Below are positions 46,601 to 54,534 of a stretch of DNA of 64,000 nucleotides, in pieces (the first letter of the stretch is position 1; the number at the start of each line of letters is the position of its first letter). The notes beneath the pieces were generated by a model. The model was not told the DNA's origin. It was given only the letters and a program-made list of their open reading frames with translations, and ran no database searches. The DNA is from Streptomyces sp. ADI96-02 (GTDB lineage Bacteria > Actinomycetota > Actinomycetes > Streptomycetales > Streptomycetaceae). The stretch is taken from assembly GCF_003846185.1 (NCBI RefSeq), contig NZ_ML123034.1:1611983-1675982 (forward strand). The letters are read 5' to 3'. The position numbers and the translations under genes were made by a program.

Positions 46601-46965
46601 TCGCCCTCTCCGCGACGGACGTCCGTACGTGCGAGGCGTGCTGGAACGCCCCTGCCACCGCGGCCCGGCACACGGCGGCCGGCCGCGACCTGCTCTGCGA
46701 GGAGTGCGCACAGGGCGACTACCCGCGCCGCGTGGACCTCTTCCCGCCCTTCGGCGTCTACGGCCTGACGGCCCGCAAGGTCCTGGACCACGTCAAGTCC
46801 CCTGCCGACGACGGGGTCCCTGACGATGACAACGTCCTGAACGACGGCAAGGTCCTGAACGACGGCAGGCACGGCAGCGGCCCGCCCCGCACCCCGCCCG
46901 ACCCGGGCCCACCACTCCCCACCCCGCCCCCGCCTCCCTCCCCACCGGGAACACCGCCCGTCTGA
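46597..46965 (+). CDS. Small zinc-ribbon-like protein with Pro-rich tail
   Basis: A 122-residue protein. TCEACWNAPATAA and LLCEECAQGDYPRR give two CxxC pairs about 21 residues apart, which fit a zinc ribbon. The C-terminal third is Asp- then Pro-rich low complexity. The cassette context and GntR neighbour suggest a regulatory or plasmid-type accessory function, not demonstrated. Confidence 0.6.
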   Translation: MIALSATDVRTCEACWNAPATAARHTAAGRDLLCEECAQGDYPRRVDLFPPFGVYGLTARKVLDHVKSPADDGVPDDDNVLNDGKVLNDGRHGSGPPRTPPDPGPPLPTPPPPPSPPGTPPV

Positions 46966-47055
46966 CCGCACCCCACCTCCGCCGCCGGGCCCGCACCGTC
47001 ACGGACGAGCGCCGGGTCCGGCGGCGGGGGCGCTGGTGGAGTGCCACCGAAGGCG

Positions 47056-48036
47056 TCACCAAGTGGCGACGGTTGCCGCGTGATGGTCCGCGAGGACACG
47101 TCGGTCTATCGGTGCGTCAGACGGAATCCGCAGACGCGTACCGGAGAAGGCGCTGTACAGCTCGTGACCTGCCAGGCTCGGCGCCACACGGACAACGAGG
47201 CCGGCATCGATGGCGAGCAGACCACTGTCGAAAAGGCGATGCACGTCCGACCGAAGCATCAGCCCCTCTTCCACGCGATGGCTCTGCGTCTCGGCAAAGG
47301 GACGGAGGTGAGCTGCCTCCAGGACCTCCGCCGGAGCCGCGCCGGTCACGGCACAGATCAGTCCGTACTGCCGCACCAGAGCCCTGCGGAAGCCGCTCTG
47401 TCCACGCCGCAGCGCTGCCCACGTCCGCCGATGCCCTCCTGGCAGCTCCGCCGGGCGATGTCCTCCCGTACCGGTTGATTCACGCGGACTCGGCATCCGG
47501 ACTCCCCGGGACGTGATCGCCTCCAAGGTCCTCGTCCGGTCCATCTTCTTGATCGACTGCTGATCGGACCGGCTCAGGCTGAGTTCGTTCAACTGCCCTT
47601 TGTCCAGGCACCCGTCCAGAGGCTGCCAGGTCCCCCCGTAGTGCGCCCGGAAGGCCGTGACCTCCACGGTTTCACGGGTCGGACGATCAAACGCGTTTCC
47701 GCAGGGGCTGCATTTGTAGCGGGGCAGTTCTCTGGTTCGCTCTTTGAAGCCGGTGTTCCGGCAGAAGGGGCAGCGGCTACGCACCTTCTCCTGGTCTGGC
47801 AGCACCTGCAGAGCCTCCACATAGCCCACACCGAGGGCTTCCCTGCCGTTCCGTACGACCACCAGGTCGCCCACCGCGACACGCCGGTAGTTCCCCACGG
47901 TCGAGTCGTAGCTGTAGGACTCCTCGACGACGTCCTCGTAACCGGCGTTCCCCTGAAACTGGGTCTCGTCTCCAGCAACGAGGAACGACCAGGCTCCGCC
48001 CTGCGCGCGTGGTGCCGCAATCTCCGCCTCCGTCAT
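47056..48036 (-). CDS. EVE/PUA-like, zinc-ribbon and HNH endonuclease protein (putative modification-dependent restriction enzyme)
   Basis: A 326-residue protein. The N-terminus WSFLVAGDETQFQGNAGYED and YSYDSTVGNYRRVAVGDLVV resembles an EVE/PUA-type base-reading domain. Then come two CxxC pairs, CPFCRNTGFKERT and YKCSPCGNAF, and a C-terminal HNH nuclease: GQSGFRRALVRQYGLICAVT, then EVLEAAHLRPFAETQSHRVE and RSDVHRLFDSGLLAI with the metal/catalytic histidines. EVE-HNH fusions cut DNA carrying modified cytosines. The assignment of the first domain is tentative. It is a single gene in the accessory segment, ATG 48036. Confidence 0.75.
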   Translation of the reverse strand: MTEAEIAAPRAQGGAWSFLVAGDETQFQGNAGYEDVVEESYSYDSTVGNYRRVAVGDLVVVRNGREALGVGYVEALQVLPDQEKVRSRCPFCRNTGFKERTRELPRYKCSPCGNAFDRPTRETVEVTAFRAHYGGTWQPLDGCLDKGQLNELSLSRSDQQSIKKMDRTRTLEAITSRGVRMPSPRESTGTGGHRPAELPGGHRRTWAALRRGQSGFRRALVRQYGLICAVTGAAPAEVLEAAHLRPFAETQSHRVEEGLMLRSDVHRLFDSGLLAIDAGLVVRVAPSLAGHELYSAFSGTRLRIPSDAPIDRRVLADHHAATVATW

Positions 48037-48215
48037 GACAGGAGCATACGAACGGGCACTGACAACGGGTCCGGCGGCCGGCACAGCTGCGACCATGCGG
48101 GAGGTGCTGCAACGGCTTCGTGGGCGAGGAAATCGGTCGTTCTCCGCGACGGGAGCGGTTAGCGTCCGCCGGAACACCATCAGGTACGGCACGCGACCGC
48201 GAAGGAGAGTCGTTC

Positions 48216-48953
48216 ATGGAGACCGACGGCGCACGGACCGACCGTCTGGGCCTACTGCTCGACCAGTTCGACAAGGCGAGGGAGTCGGCCCAGGTGCGGC
48301 TGACGGGGCTCAGTGACGACGAGTACCTGTGGGAGCCGGTGGCCGACTGCTGGTCGATCCGGCGCCGGGGCGAGGCCGTGACCCCGCGTGCGTTCGGGCC
48401 GGGCGAGTGGGTGCTCGACCTGGGCGCCCCGGACATCCCGGCGAGCGAGTACGCGGAGGTCGCCCGGCAGGCGGCCGAGGGCATGTCGGTGGAGAGGATC
48501 GCCGAGGACTGGAGCGTGAGCGTCCAGCGGGTCGAACAGGTCCTCGCCCACACCGGCGAGCCGGAGCCCGACGCCGTGCCGGTCACGACCATCGCGTGGC
48601 GGCTGGGACATCTGCACTACGAGTTCGCGGGCGACTGGGAATGGACCTTCGGCGAACGGCGCCAGGACCCGAAGCAGATGGTCGACTTCTCTCCTTCTGC
48701 GGCCGTGACCCTGGACCGCTTCTGGTCGGTGATCGACCGCTGGCGCGCCGACGTCGGCGCCCTCACCGAGGCCCAGCTCGACACGGTCGGCCTCTCCCAG
48801 TATCCGTACGGCTCGCACGGCGAGGACCCTTTCGTCGCCGTGCTGTGGGGAGCCAACCTCGAATTCGTCCACCACATGGCGGAGATCGCGCTGCTCCGCG
48901 ACCTGTGGCGGGCCGGCGGCCTCACCCCCGCCGCACGGCCCGGGGCGCGCTGA
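48216..48953 (+). CDS. DinB-superfamily protein
   Basis: A 245-residue protein. The DinB four-helix pattern is RLGLLLDQFDKARESAQVRL, LSDDEYLWEPVADCW, then IAWRLGHLHYEFAGDW with the His ligands, and LEFVHHMAEIALLRDLW near the end. DinB-like enzymes in actinobacteria bind a metal and often use mycothiol for isomerisation or conjugation. A central insert (residues about 75 to 120) reads like a short HTH-type helix pair (MSVERIAEDWSVSVQRVEQV). GAAGGAGAG precedes ATG 48216. Confidence 0.85.
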   Translation: METDGARTDRLGLLLDQFDKARESAQVRLTGLSDDEYLWEPVADCWSIRRRGEAVTPRAFGPGEWVLDLGAPDIPASEYAEVARQAAEGMSVERIAEDWSVSVQRVEQVLAHTGEPEPDAVPVTTIAWRLGHLHYEFAGDWEWTFGERRQDPKQMVDFSPSAAVTLDRFWSVIDRWRADVGALTEAQLDTVGLSQYPYGSHGEDPFVAVLWGANLEFVHHMAEIALLRDLWRAGGLTPAARPGAR

Positions 48954-49065
48954 CCACGCCGACGGCGGGCGTCACGGGACGGATGACCGCCTGCCGGGAA
49001 CGCGACGAACATAGGCTGACGCAAGCGTTCGACGTACAACCGGAAGTGCCTCATGGGGGTGGCCA

Positions 49066-50559
49066 GTGCGGAGGGTTCGTTACGACCAGCGGGTGCTCGC
49101 GTTGGTGGAGGTCGCAGGTGGTGAACGCGACTGGGCCGAGGCCGAGAAGGTCTTCGAAGCTCAAGGCTGGCCAGTTGTCGATCATCACCCCGCGGGGCAA
49201 GGTCCCACCGCCGGAACTCTCGACGTCGACCCGTCCATTCGCGTCTACCGCATCGAAGTCCGCCTCTACGGAGCCGCGTACCGAGCGGAAACCGGGGCGG
49301 CCTGGCAAGTCGAACAAGCGGCCAGGACGTATCGGTTGCCCATGAGCGTCAGGCGCTCGGACTTGATCGAGTCAAGCCATAAGCCGTCCTTCGACTGGCG
49401 GTTGGTGCCTGCTCATGCGACTCGGCCCCCACGATCCGCCCTCACGCGACTCCGAACGGCCTGGGGGCTCCATGACACCGGGCCCCATGTGTCGGGGCGT
49501 CCCGTCGAAGCCCTGCTCCTGGCGAGGCGGACCGCACCGGACGGGCCCTCGCCTGGCGCCTCGATTCGCCCCGTGCGGGGAGGAGCGTGGAGTGATACCT
49601 CGATCTGGGGCGAGACGGTACCCCGGGGGCGGGCACTCATGGTCGCCATGGGCTTCACCCTGGGAGTCCTTCCGGCAGCGATAGCCGGGCGCCAAGACCT
49701 CGCCGCCATACTTCCCGCGATCGGGTCGGTCTTCGGAATGTTCGCCTCCGCAGACGTACGCAGCAACGATGTGGACAAGGCGATGCCGGCCCTGCTCCTC
49801 ATGGGAACCCTCAGCATGCTGGCGGTATCCTTTTTCGCCGACCTCAATCGATTTTCCGTGATCCAGCAGATATCCCTCCCCTTGTTGCCATTCATTCTCT
49901 ACGGTGTCTGGCTCATCGTGAGGCAGTGGACTTGGGGAGAGTGGGTCGCCTGGGCGGCGCCTTTGGCTGTCACGCTGCTCCTCTCGTCATTTGTGGGAGC
50001 AGCGCCGGTCCTTCATGCCTGGTACGCGGAAAAGCTTTCCATCTCCGCCGCGGACTTGGAGGTCCCCGGCCTCTGGCAAGCGATCTCTGCATTCAAGCTG
50101 CTGTCCACCCTTGTCCTCTTGCTCATCGTTCCTGCCGCATGGGGATTCGCTCGCCATTTCCATCTGGTGAGAACGGGAGACCAGTTCAACCTGATGCTGT
50201 ACGGGGCACTGCTCTCAGCGTTGCTCATTGGATGCGGTTTCCTGTCCGCCGAATCAGCCGGACAAGCGGCTTCGAAGACCGCGCTTGCCGCGAAGCGAGG
50301 TACCGCGGCCCCACCGTACTTCGGCGTCAAGCCGGAGTGGACGTGCGTCGACCCCGTCGTCCCTTCGAAGGAGATTCCGTCCGAAGGAGGGCGGCTGGAC
50401 TTCCGGGATGCCTACCTCTCGCTGGGAAGCTCAGCGGGGCAGATCCTGCTGCTGGAACTCGGCAGCGCGAAGCCCATCAAGATTCCGACCAAAGCGGTTG
50501 CGCTCGTTCCGGCCGCATCGGCTCGGGGAGAATGCGGCCGGAACCCGGCGGCAGGCTGA
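49066..50559 (+). CDS. Unknown multi-TM membrane protein
   Basis: A 497-residue protein from GTG 49066. The N-terminal 190 residues are soluble and include VLALVEVAGGERDWAEAEKV and YGAAYRAETGAAWQVEQAAR. About eight TM segments follow between 190 and 405, with MALMGTLSM-like helices such as AMPALLLMGTLSMLAVSFFA. The last 90 residues, starting PPYFGVKPEWTCVDPVVPSK, should lie outside the TM bundle and hold two cysteines. The coding sequence is visibly less GC-biased than its neighbours, which suggests later acquisition. No family was recognised. Confidence 0.75.
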   Translation: MRRVRYDQRVLALVEVAGGERDWAEAEKVFEAQGWPVVDHHPAGQGPTAGTLDVDPSIRVYRIEVRLYGAAYRAETGAAWQVEQAARTYRLPMSVRRSDLIESSHKPSFDWRLVPAHATRPPRSALTRLRTAWGLHDTGPHVSGRPVEALLLARRTAPDGPSPGASIRPVRGGAWSDTSIWGETVPRGRALMVAMGFTLGVLPAAIAGRQDLAAILPAIGSVFGMFASADVRSNDVDKAMPALLLMGTLSMLAVSFFADLNRFSVIQQISLPLLPFILYGVWLIVRQWTWGEWVAWAAPLAVTLLLSSFVGAAPVLHAWYAEKLSISAADLEVPGLWQAISAFKLLSTLVLLLIVPAAWGFARHFHLVRTGDQFNLMLYGALLSALLIGCGFLSAESAGQAASKTALAAKRGTAAPPYFGVKPEWTCVDPVVPSKEIPSEGGRLDFRDAYLSLGSSAGQILLLELGSAKPIKIPTKAVALVPAASARGECGRNPAAG

Positions 50560-50607
50560 CCGGGCCGACTCGCCCGCCGGCCGGGAGTTGCCTGGCGTTG
50601 CCCGGAG

Positions 50608-51969
50608 TTACAGCACCGGCAGGTTCTTCTTCAGTTCGAAGGCCGTGACCTCGCTGCGGTACTCCTCCCACTCCTGCTTCTTGTTGCGGAGGAAGAAGTC
50701 GAAGACGTGCTCGCCCAGCGTCTCCGCGACCAGTTCGCTCTTCTCCATCAGCGAGATCGCCTCGCCCAGGTTCTGCGGGAGCGGTTCGATGCCCATCGCC
50801 CGGCGTTCCGCGTCGGAGAGGGCCCAGACGTCGTCGTCCGCGCCGGCCGGGAGTTCGTAGCCCTCCTCGATGCCCTTGAGGCCCGCGGCCAGCAGGACCG
50901 CGTAAGTGAGGTACGGGTTGGCGCCGGAGTCGATGGAGCGGACCTCGACGCGGGCCGAGCCGGTCTTGCCCGGCTTGTACATCGGGACGCGGATGAGGGC
51001 GGAGCGGTTGTTGTGGCCCCAGCAGATGTACGAAGGGGCCTCGCCGCCCGCTCCGGCGGCGCGGGAGGAGCCGCCCCAGATCCGCTTGTAGGAGTTGACC
51101 CACTGGTTGGTGACGGCGGAGATCTCCGCCGCGTGCCGGAGCAGGCCCGCGATGAAGGAGCGTCCCACCTTGGAGAGTTGGTACTCCGCGCCCGACTCGT
51201 AGAAGGCGTTGCGGTCGCCCTCGAAGAGGGAGAGGTGGGTGTGCATGCCCGAACCCGGGTACTCCGAGAAGGGCTTCGGCATGAACGTGGCCTGCACGCC
51301 CTGTTCGAGCGCGACCTGCTTCATCACCAGCCGGAACGTCATGATGTTGTCCGCCGTGGAGAGCGCGTCCGCGTACCGCAGGTCGATCTCCTGCTGGCCG
51401 GGCGCACCCTCGTGGTGGCTGAACTCGACCGAGATGCCCATGGATTCGAGCATGGTGATGGCCTGTCGGCGGAAGTCCATGCCGACGTTCTGCGGGGTGT
51501 GGTCGAAGTAGCCGGAGCTGTCGGCCGGGGTCGGGCGGCTGCCGTCGACCGGCTTGTTCTTCAGCAGGAAGAACTCGATCTCCGGGTGCGTGTAGAAGGT
51601 GAAACCCAGGTCCGACGTCTTGGCGAGGATGCGCTTGAGCACGTAGCGGGGGTCGGCGAACGACGGCGAACCGTCGGGCATGAGGATGTCGCAGAACATC
51701 CGGGCGGTGCCGGGGGCCTCCGCGCGCCAGGGCAGGATCTGGAACGTGCCCGGATCCGGCTTGGCGATCATGTCCGATTCGTACACCCGGGCGAATCCCT
51801 CGATCGCCGAGCCGTCGAACCCGATGCCCTCGTCGAAGGCCTGCTCCAGCTCGGCCGGGGCCACGGCGACGGACTTGAGGAACCCGAGGACGTCGGTGAA
51901 CCACAGCCGCACGAAGCGGATGTCGCGCTCCTCAAGGGTCCTGAGGACGAATTCCTGCTGCTTGTCCAT
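50608..51969 (-). CDS. glnA2: Glutamine-synthetase-like protein, GlnA2 (gamma-glutamylpolyamine synthetase) type
   Basis: A 453-residue type I GS fold. Motifs include FDGSAIEGFARVYESDM, FSHHEGAPGQQEIDLRYADA, KPFSEYPGSGMHTHLSLF and RVEVRSIDSGANPYLTYAVL. The adenylylation loop (NLYDLP in GSI-beta) is missing, so GlnE should not control it. The S. coelicolor homologue in this map position, GlnA2, glutamylates polyamines such as putrescine and cadaverine and is not a true glutamine synthetase (from memory). Role here: polyamine use and detoxification. ATG 51969 is preceded by AGGATG. Confidence 0.88.
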   Translation of the reverse strand: MDKQQEFVLRTLEERDIRFVRLWFTDVLGFLKSVAVAPAELEQAFDEGIGFDGSAIEGFARVYESDMIAKPDPGTFQILPWRAEAPGTARMFCDILMPDGSPSFADPRYVLKRILAKTSDLGFTFYTHPEIEFFLLKNKPVDGSRPTPADSSGYFDHTPQNVGMDFRRQAITMLESMGISVEFSHHEGAPGQQEIDLRYADALSTADNIMTFRLVMKQVALEQGVQATFMPKPFSEYPGSGMHTHLSLFEGDRNAFYESGAEYQLSKVGRSFIAGLLRHAAEISAVTNQWVNSYKRIWGGSSRAAGAGGEAPSYICWGHNNRSALIRVPMYKPGKTGSARVEVRSIDSGANPYLTYAVLLAAGLKGIEEGYELPAGADDDVWALSDAERRAMGIEPLPQNLGEAISLMEKSELVAETLGEHVFDFFLRNKKQEWEEYRSEVTAFELKKNLPVL

Positions 51970-52210
51970 AGCCACATCCTTGCAGTTCAGACGGTCCGTG
52001 CACCACCGCCCGGGGTAGGGGGACACTTCAGTATCACGACCCGGGATTTCCCCCAGATTACGCACACGGTGTGAGAGAGAGCACTCGGCCACCCACTACG
52101 ATCGGCGACCGTGGCACGCAGGGACGGCGGCGGCCTTCCCGCCCGCCTGCGCGCATCGGTCTCCGTACCGTCCACCCCCCTCCCGTCCCTTCGCAGAAGG
52201 ACTCGACGCC

Positions 52211-52906
52211 ATGAGTTTCGACTCCCCGTACGGCACCCCCGCCCCGCAGCCCGACGACCGTGCGCGCGGCACGCGCAACCGCGCCCTCGCCATAGGGCTG
52301 AGCGCCACCGTCGTGGCAGGTCTGGTGGCCTTCGGCTCGTACGTGCTGCTGGAGCGGTCCGAGGCGAACGAGAAGGGCCCCGAGGGCGTGGCGGCGCAGG
52401 ACGCCAAGGGGCCCGGTGAGCACCAGCACGCGGAGAAGGGCGGCGCGGACGTCGCCATCAAGGGCCTGAAGTCCTGGGACGCGGCGAAGCTCGGCCGCGA
52501 CCACACGTCCGGCCCGGTGGACTACCCCATGCGGCCCCCGGTGGGCGGCGACCACAACCCGACGTGGATGAACTGCGACGGCGACGTGTACGAGAGGGCC
52601 GTCCCGGACGTCAACGCGGTGCACTCCCTGGAACACGGATCGGTCTGGGTCACCTACAGCGGCAGGGCCGCCGACGCCGATGTGAGGAAGCTGGCCGCGC
52701 GGGTCGGGAGCACGCCGTTCTCGATGATGAGCCCGTACGCGGACCAGAAGGGCGCGATCGTGCTGACCGCCTGGGGCAAGCAGCTCACCGTGGACGACGC
52801 CGAGGACGCGCGCGTGGACCGGTTCTTCACGCAGTACGTCCAGGGCGCGCAGACCCCGGAGCCCGGCGCGCCCTGCACCGGCGGGCTGGCGAGGGCGCCC
52901 CGGTGA
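52211..52906 (+). CDS. DUF3105 membrane-anchored protein
   Basis: A 231-residue protein with one N-terminal TM (ALAIGLSATVVAGLVAFGSY) and an extracellular domain. The DUF3105 signatures are DYPMRPPVGGDHNPTWMNCD, NAVHSLEHGSVWVTYSG and GAIVLTAWGKQLTVDD, with conserved Cys and His that could bind a metal, perhaps copper. It is coupled by a GTGA overlap to the DUF305 gene. AGAAGGA is near the ATG. Confidence 0.9.
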   Translation: MSFDSPYGTPAPQPDDRARGTRNRALAIGLSATVVAGLVAFGSYVLLERSEANEKGPEGVAAQDAKGPGEHQHAEKGGADVAIKGLKSWDAAKLGRDHTSGPVDYPMRPPVGGDHNPTWMNCDGDVYERAVPDVNAVHSLEHGSVWVTYSGRAADADVRKLAARVGSTPFSMMSPYADQKGAIVLTAWGKQLTVDDAEDARVDRFFTQYVQGAQTPEPGAPCTGGLARAPR

Positions 52907-53640
52907 CGGCGGTGCGGGAGGCCGGGCGCGGTCCGGACGAGGAGCGCCGCCGCACCCGCCGCGTGCGGTGGGCGGCCGGGGGCGCGGTGGCGCTGGCGCT
53001 GCTGTTCGCGGGAGCGGCCACGGTCGCCTCGGCGCGCGGCGGCGCGGAGCCCGGCCGGGGCGCGGTCGCGGGCGCTCCGGCGGCGGACTCGGCCGACGCG
53101 GGGTTCGCCCGGGACATGGCCGTGCACCACCAGCAGGCCGTGGAGATGTCCTTCGTCGTCCGCGACCGCACCGGCGACGAGGAGGTGCGGCGGCTCGCCT
53201 ACGACATCGCCAACACGCAGGCCAACCAGCGCGGCATGCTGCTCGGCTGGCTGGACCTGTGGGAGCTGCCCAAGGTCGCTCCGGGCGGCGGGAAGCCCAT
53301 GGCGTGGATGGCGTCCGAGCACGGGGAGCACTCCGGGCACGGGGCGTCCGCCGGGACGGAGGCCCCGGCGGAGACCGACGGGGTGCTGATGCCCGGGATG
53401 GCGAGCCGCCAGGAGCTGGCGCGGCTGGGCTCGCTGAGCGGTGAGCGGGCCGAGATCCTGTTCCTCCAGCTGATGACCGACCACCACGAGGGCGGCGTCG
53501 CGATGGCCGAGGGCTGTGTGTCGCTGTGCACGGTCCCGGCCGAGCGGCGGCTCGCCCGGGGCATGGTGGAGGGCCAGCGGTCCGAGATGCGGCTGATGCG
53601 CGACATGCTGGCGGCACGCGGAGCCGAGCCGCGCGCCTGA
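52903..53640 (+). CDS. DUF305 membrane-anchored protein
   Basis: A 245-residue protein with one N-terminal TM (WAAGGAVALALLFAGAATVA) and two DUF305 repeats marked by FARDMAVHHQQAVEMSFVV and FLQLMTDHHEGGVAMAEG. Paired His and Met residues (including a HGEHSGH stretch) suggest metal binding outside the membrane. DUF305 and DUF3105 genes often sit together; a joint role in copper or other metal handling is plausible and unproven. Confidence 0.9.
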   Translation: MTAVREAGRGPDEERRRTRRVRWAAGGAVALALLFAGAATVASARGGAEPGRGAVAGAPAADSADAGFARDMAVHHQQAVEMSFVVRDRTGDEEVRRLAYDIANTQANQRGMLLGWLDLWELPKVAPGGGKPMAWMASEHGEHSGHGASAGTEAPAETDGVLMPGMASRQELARLGSLSGERAEILFLQLMTDHHEGGVAMAEGCVSLCTVPAERRLARGMVEGQRSEMRLMRDMLAARGAEPRA

Positions 53641-53698
53641 GCCCTGAGAACGGGGAGCGGGGAGCGGGCGGGGCCGTCGTGCGCGCGCCCCGGACCGA

Positions 53699-53737
53699 CG
53701 GGTGCGTCAACCGCGCGTCAGCGCGGGGGCGCACCCG
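53699..53737 (+). terminator. Nested hairpin after DUF305
   Basis: Arms CGGGTGCG (53699 to 53706) and CGCACCCG (53730 to 53737) enclose a second CCGCGC/GCGCGG stem. About 60 bp after the stop. Confidence 0.5.
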
Positions 53738-53835
53738 AACGGGTGATTGCGGTCGCGCGCGCCGGGCGGGCCCCGGACGATGGTTCCGCTCGGGGCCGTA
53801 CGGCAGTGCCATCGGCACGCAGGAGGAAATCCGCC

Positions 53836-54261
53836 ATGACGACCGCCAAAGACATCATGCACAGCGGGGCCCGCTGGATACCGGCCCACGAGACGCTCGA
53901 CCGTGCGGCGCAGCTGATGCGCGAGCACAACGTGGGCGCGCTGCCCATCTCGGAGAACGGCGACCAGGACAAGATGGTGGGCATCCTGACCGACCGCGAC
54001 ATCGTCGTGGGCTGTGTGGCCATGGGCCACGATCCGTCGCAGGTGACGGCCGGCGACCTCGCCCAGGGCACGCCGCGCTGGATCGAGGCGGGAGCGGATG
54101 TGAACGCGGTCCTGGAGGAGATGCAGAACCACCGGATCCGCCGGCTCCCGGTCGTCGAGAACAAGAAGCTGGTCGGCATGATCAGCGAGGCCGATCTCGC
54201 CCAGCACCTCACCGAGGAGCAGATCGCGGGCTGGGCGGAGAAGGTCTACTCCCGCAGCTGA
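53836..54261 (+). CDS. Tandem CBS-domain protein
   Basis: A 141-residue stand-alone CBS pair. The first CBS is AKDIMHSGARWIPAHETLDR to VGILTDRDIVVG; the second runs from VNAVLEEMQNHRIRRLPVVE to LVGMISEADLAQHL. Such proteins bind adenine nucleotides and modulate partners. The ribosome site AGGAGGA is perfect. A very stable terminator follows. Confidence 0.92.
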   Translation: MTTAKDIMHSGARWIPAHETLDRAAQLMREHNVGALPISENGDQDKMVGILTDRDIVVGCVAMGHDPSQVTAGDLAQGTPRWIEAGADVNAVLEEMQNHRIRRLPVVENKKLVGMISEADLAQHLTEEQIAGWAEKVYSRS

Positions 54262-54392
54262 CCCGTCCCGCGCGCCGGTCGCCCCGCCCCCGTCGCTCCC
54301 GTCGCCCCGCCTCGGCCGCCCGGACCGCCGCCCGGCCCCGCGCCCGGCTCCCGCCCGCGCCCCGCGCCCCGCGCCCCGGGTGGCTCGGGGCC

Positions 54393-54422
54393 GCCCGCGC
54401 GGCCGGCTCCGGCCGCGCGGGC
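54393..54422 (+). terminator. 14 bp hairpin with TTT after the CBS gene
   Basis: Positions 54393 to 54406 pair perfectly with 54409 to 54422 around a CT centre, and TTT follows. It lies 131 bp after the CBS stop, in a C-rich low-complexity stretch, and 112 bp before nadE. Confidence 0.7.
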
Positions 54423-54534
54423 TTTGGTGGATGACGGCCTCGGCACCGGTCCTGACCTGCGTCTTCGGCGGGCCGGACCGGTTCGCGTCCGGCCCGCCGG
54501 GACATCGCGTCAGAAAGACGATTACACTGGCCGC

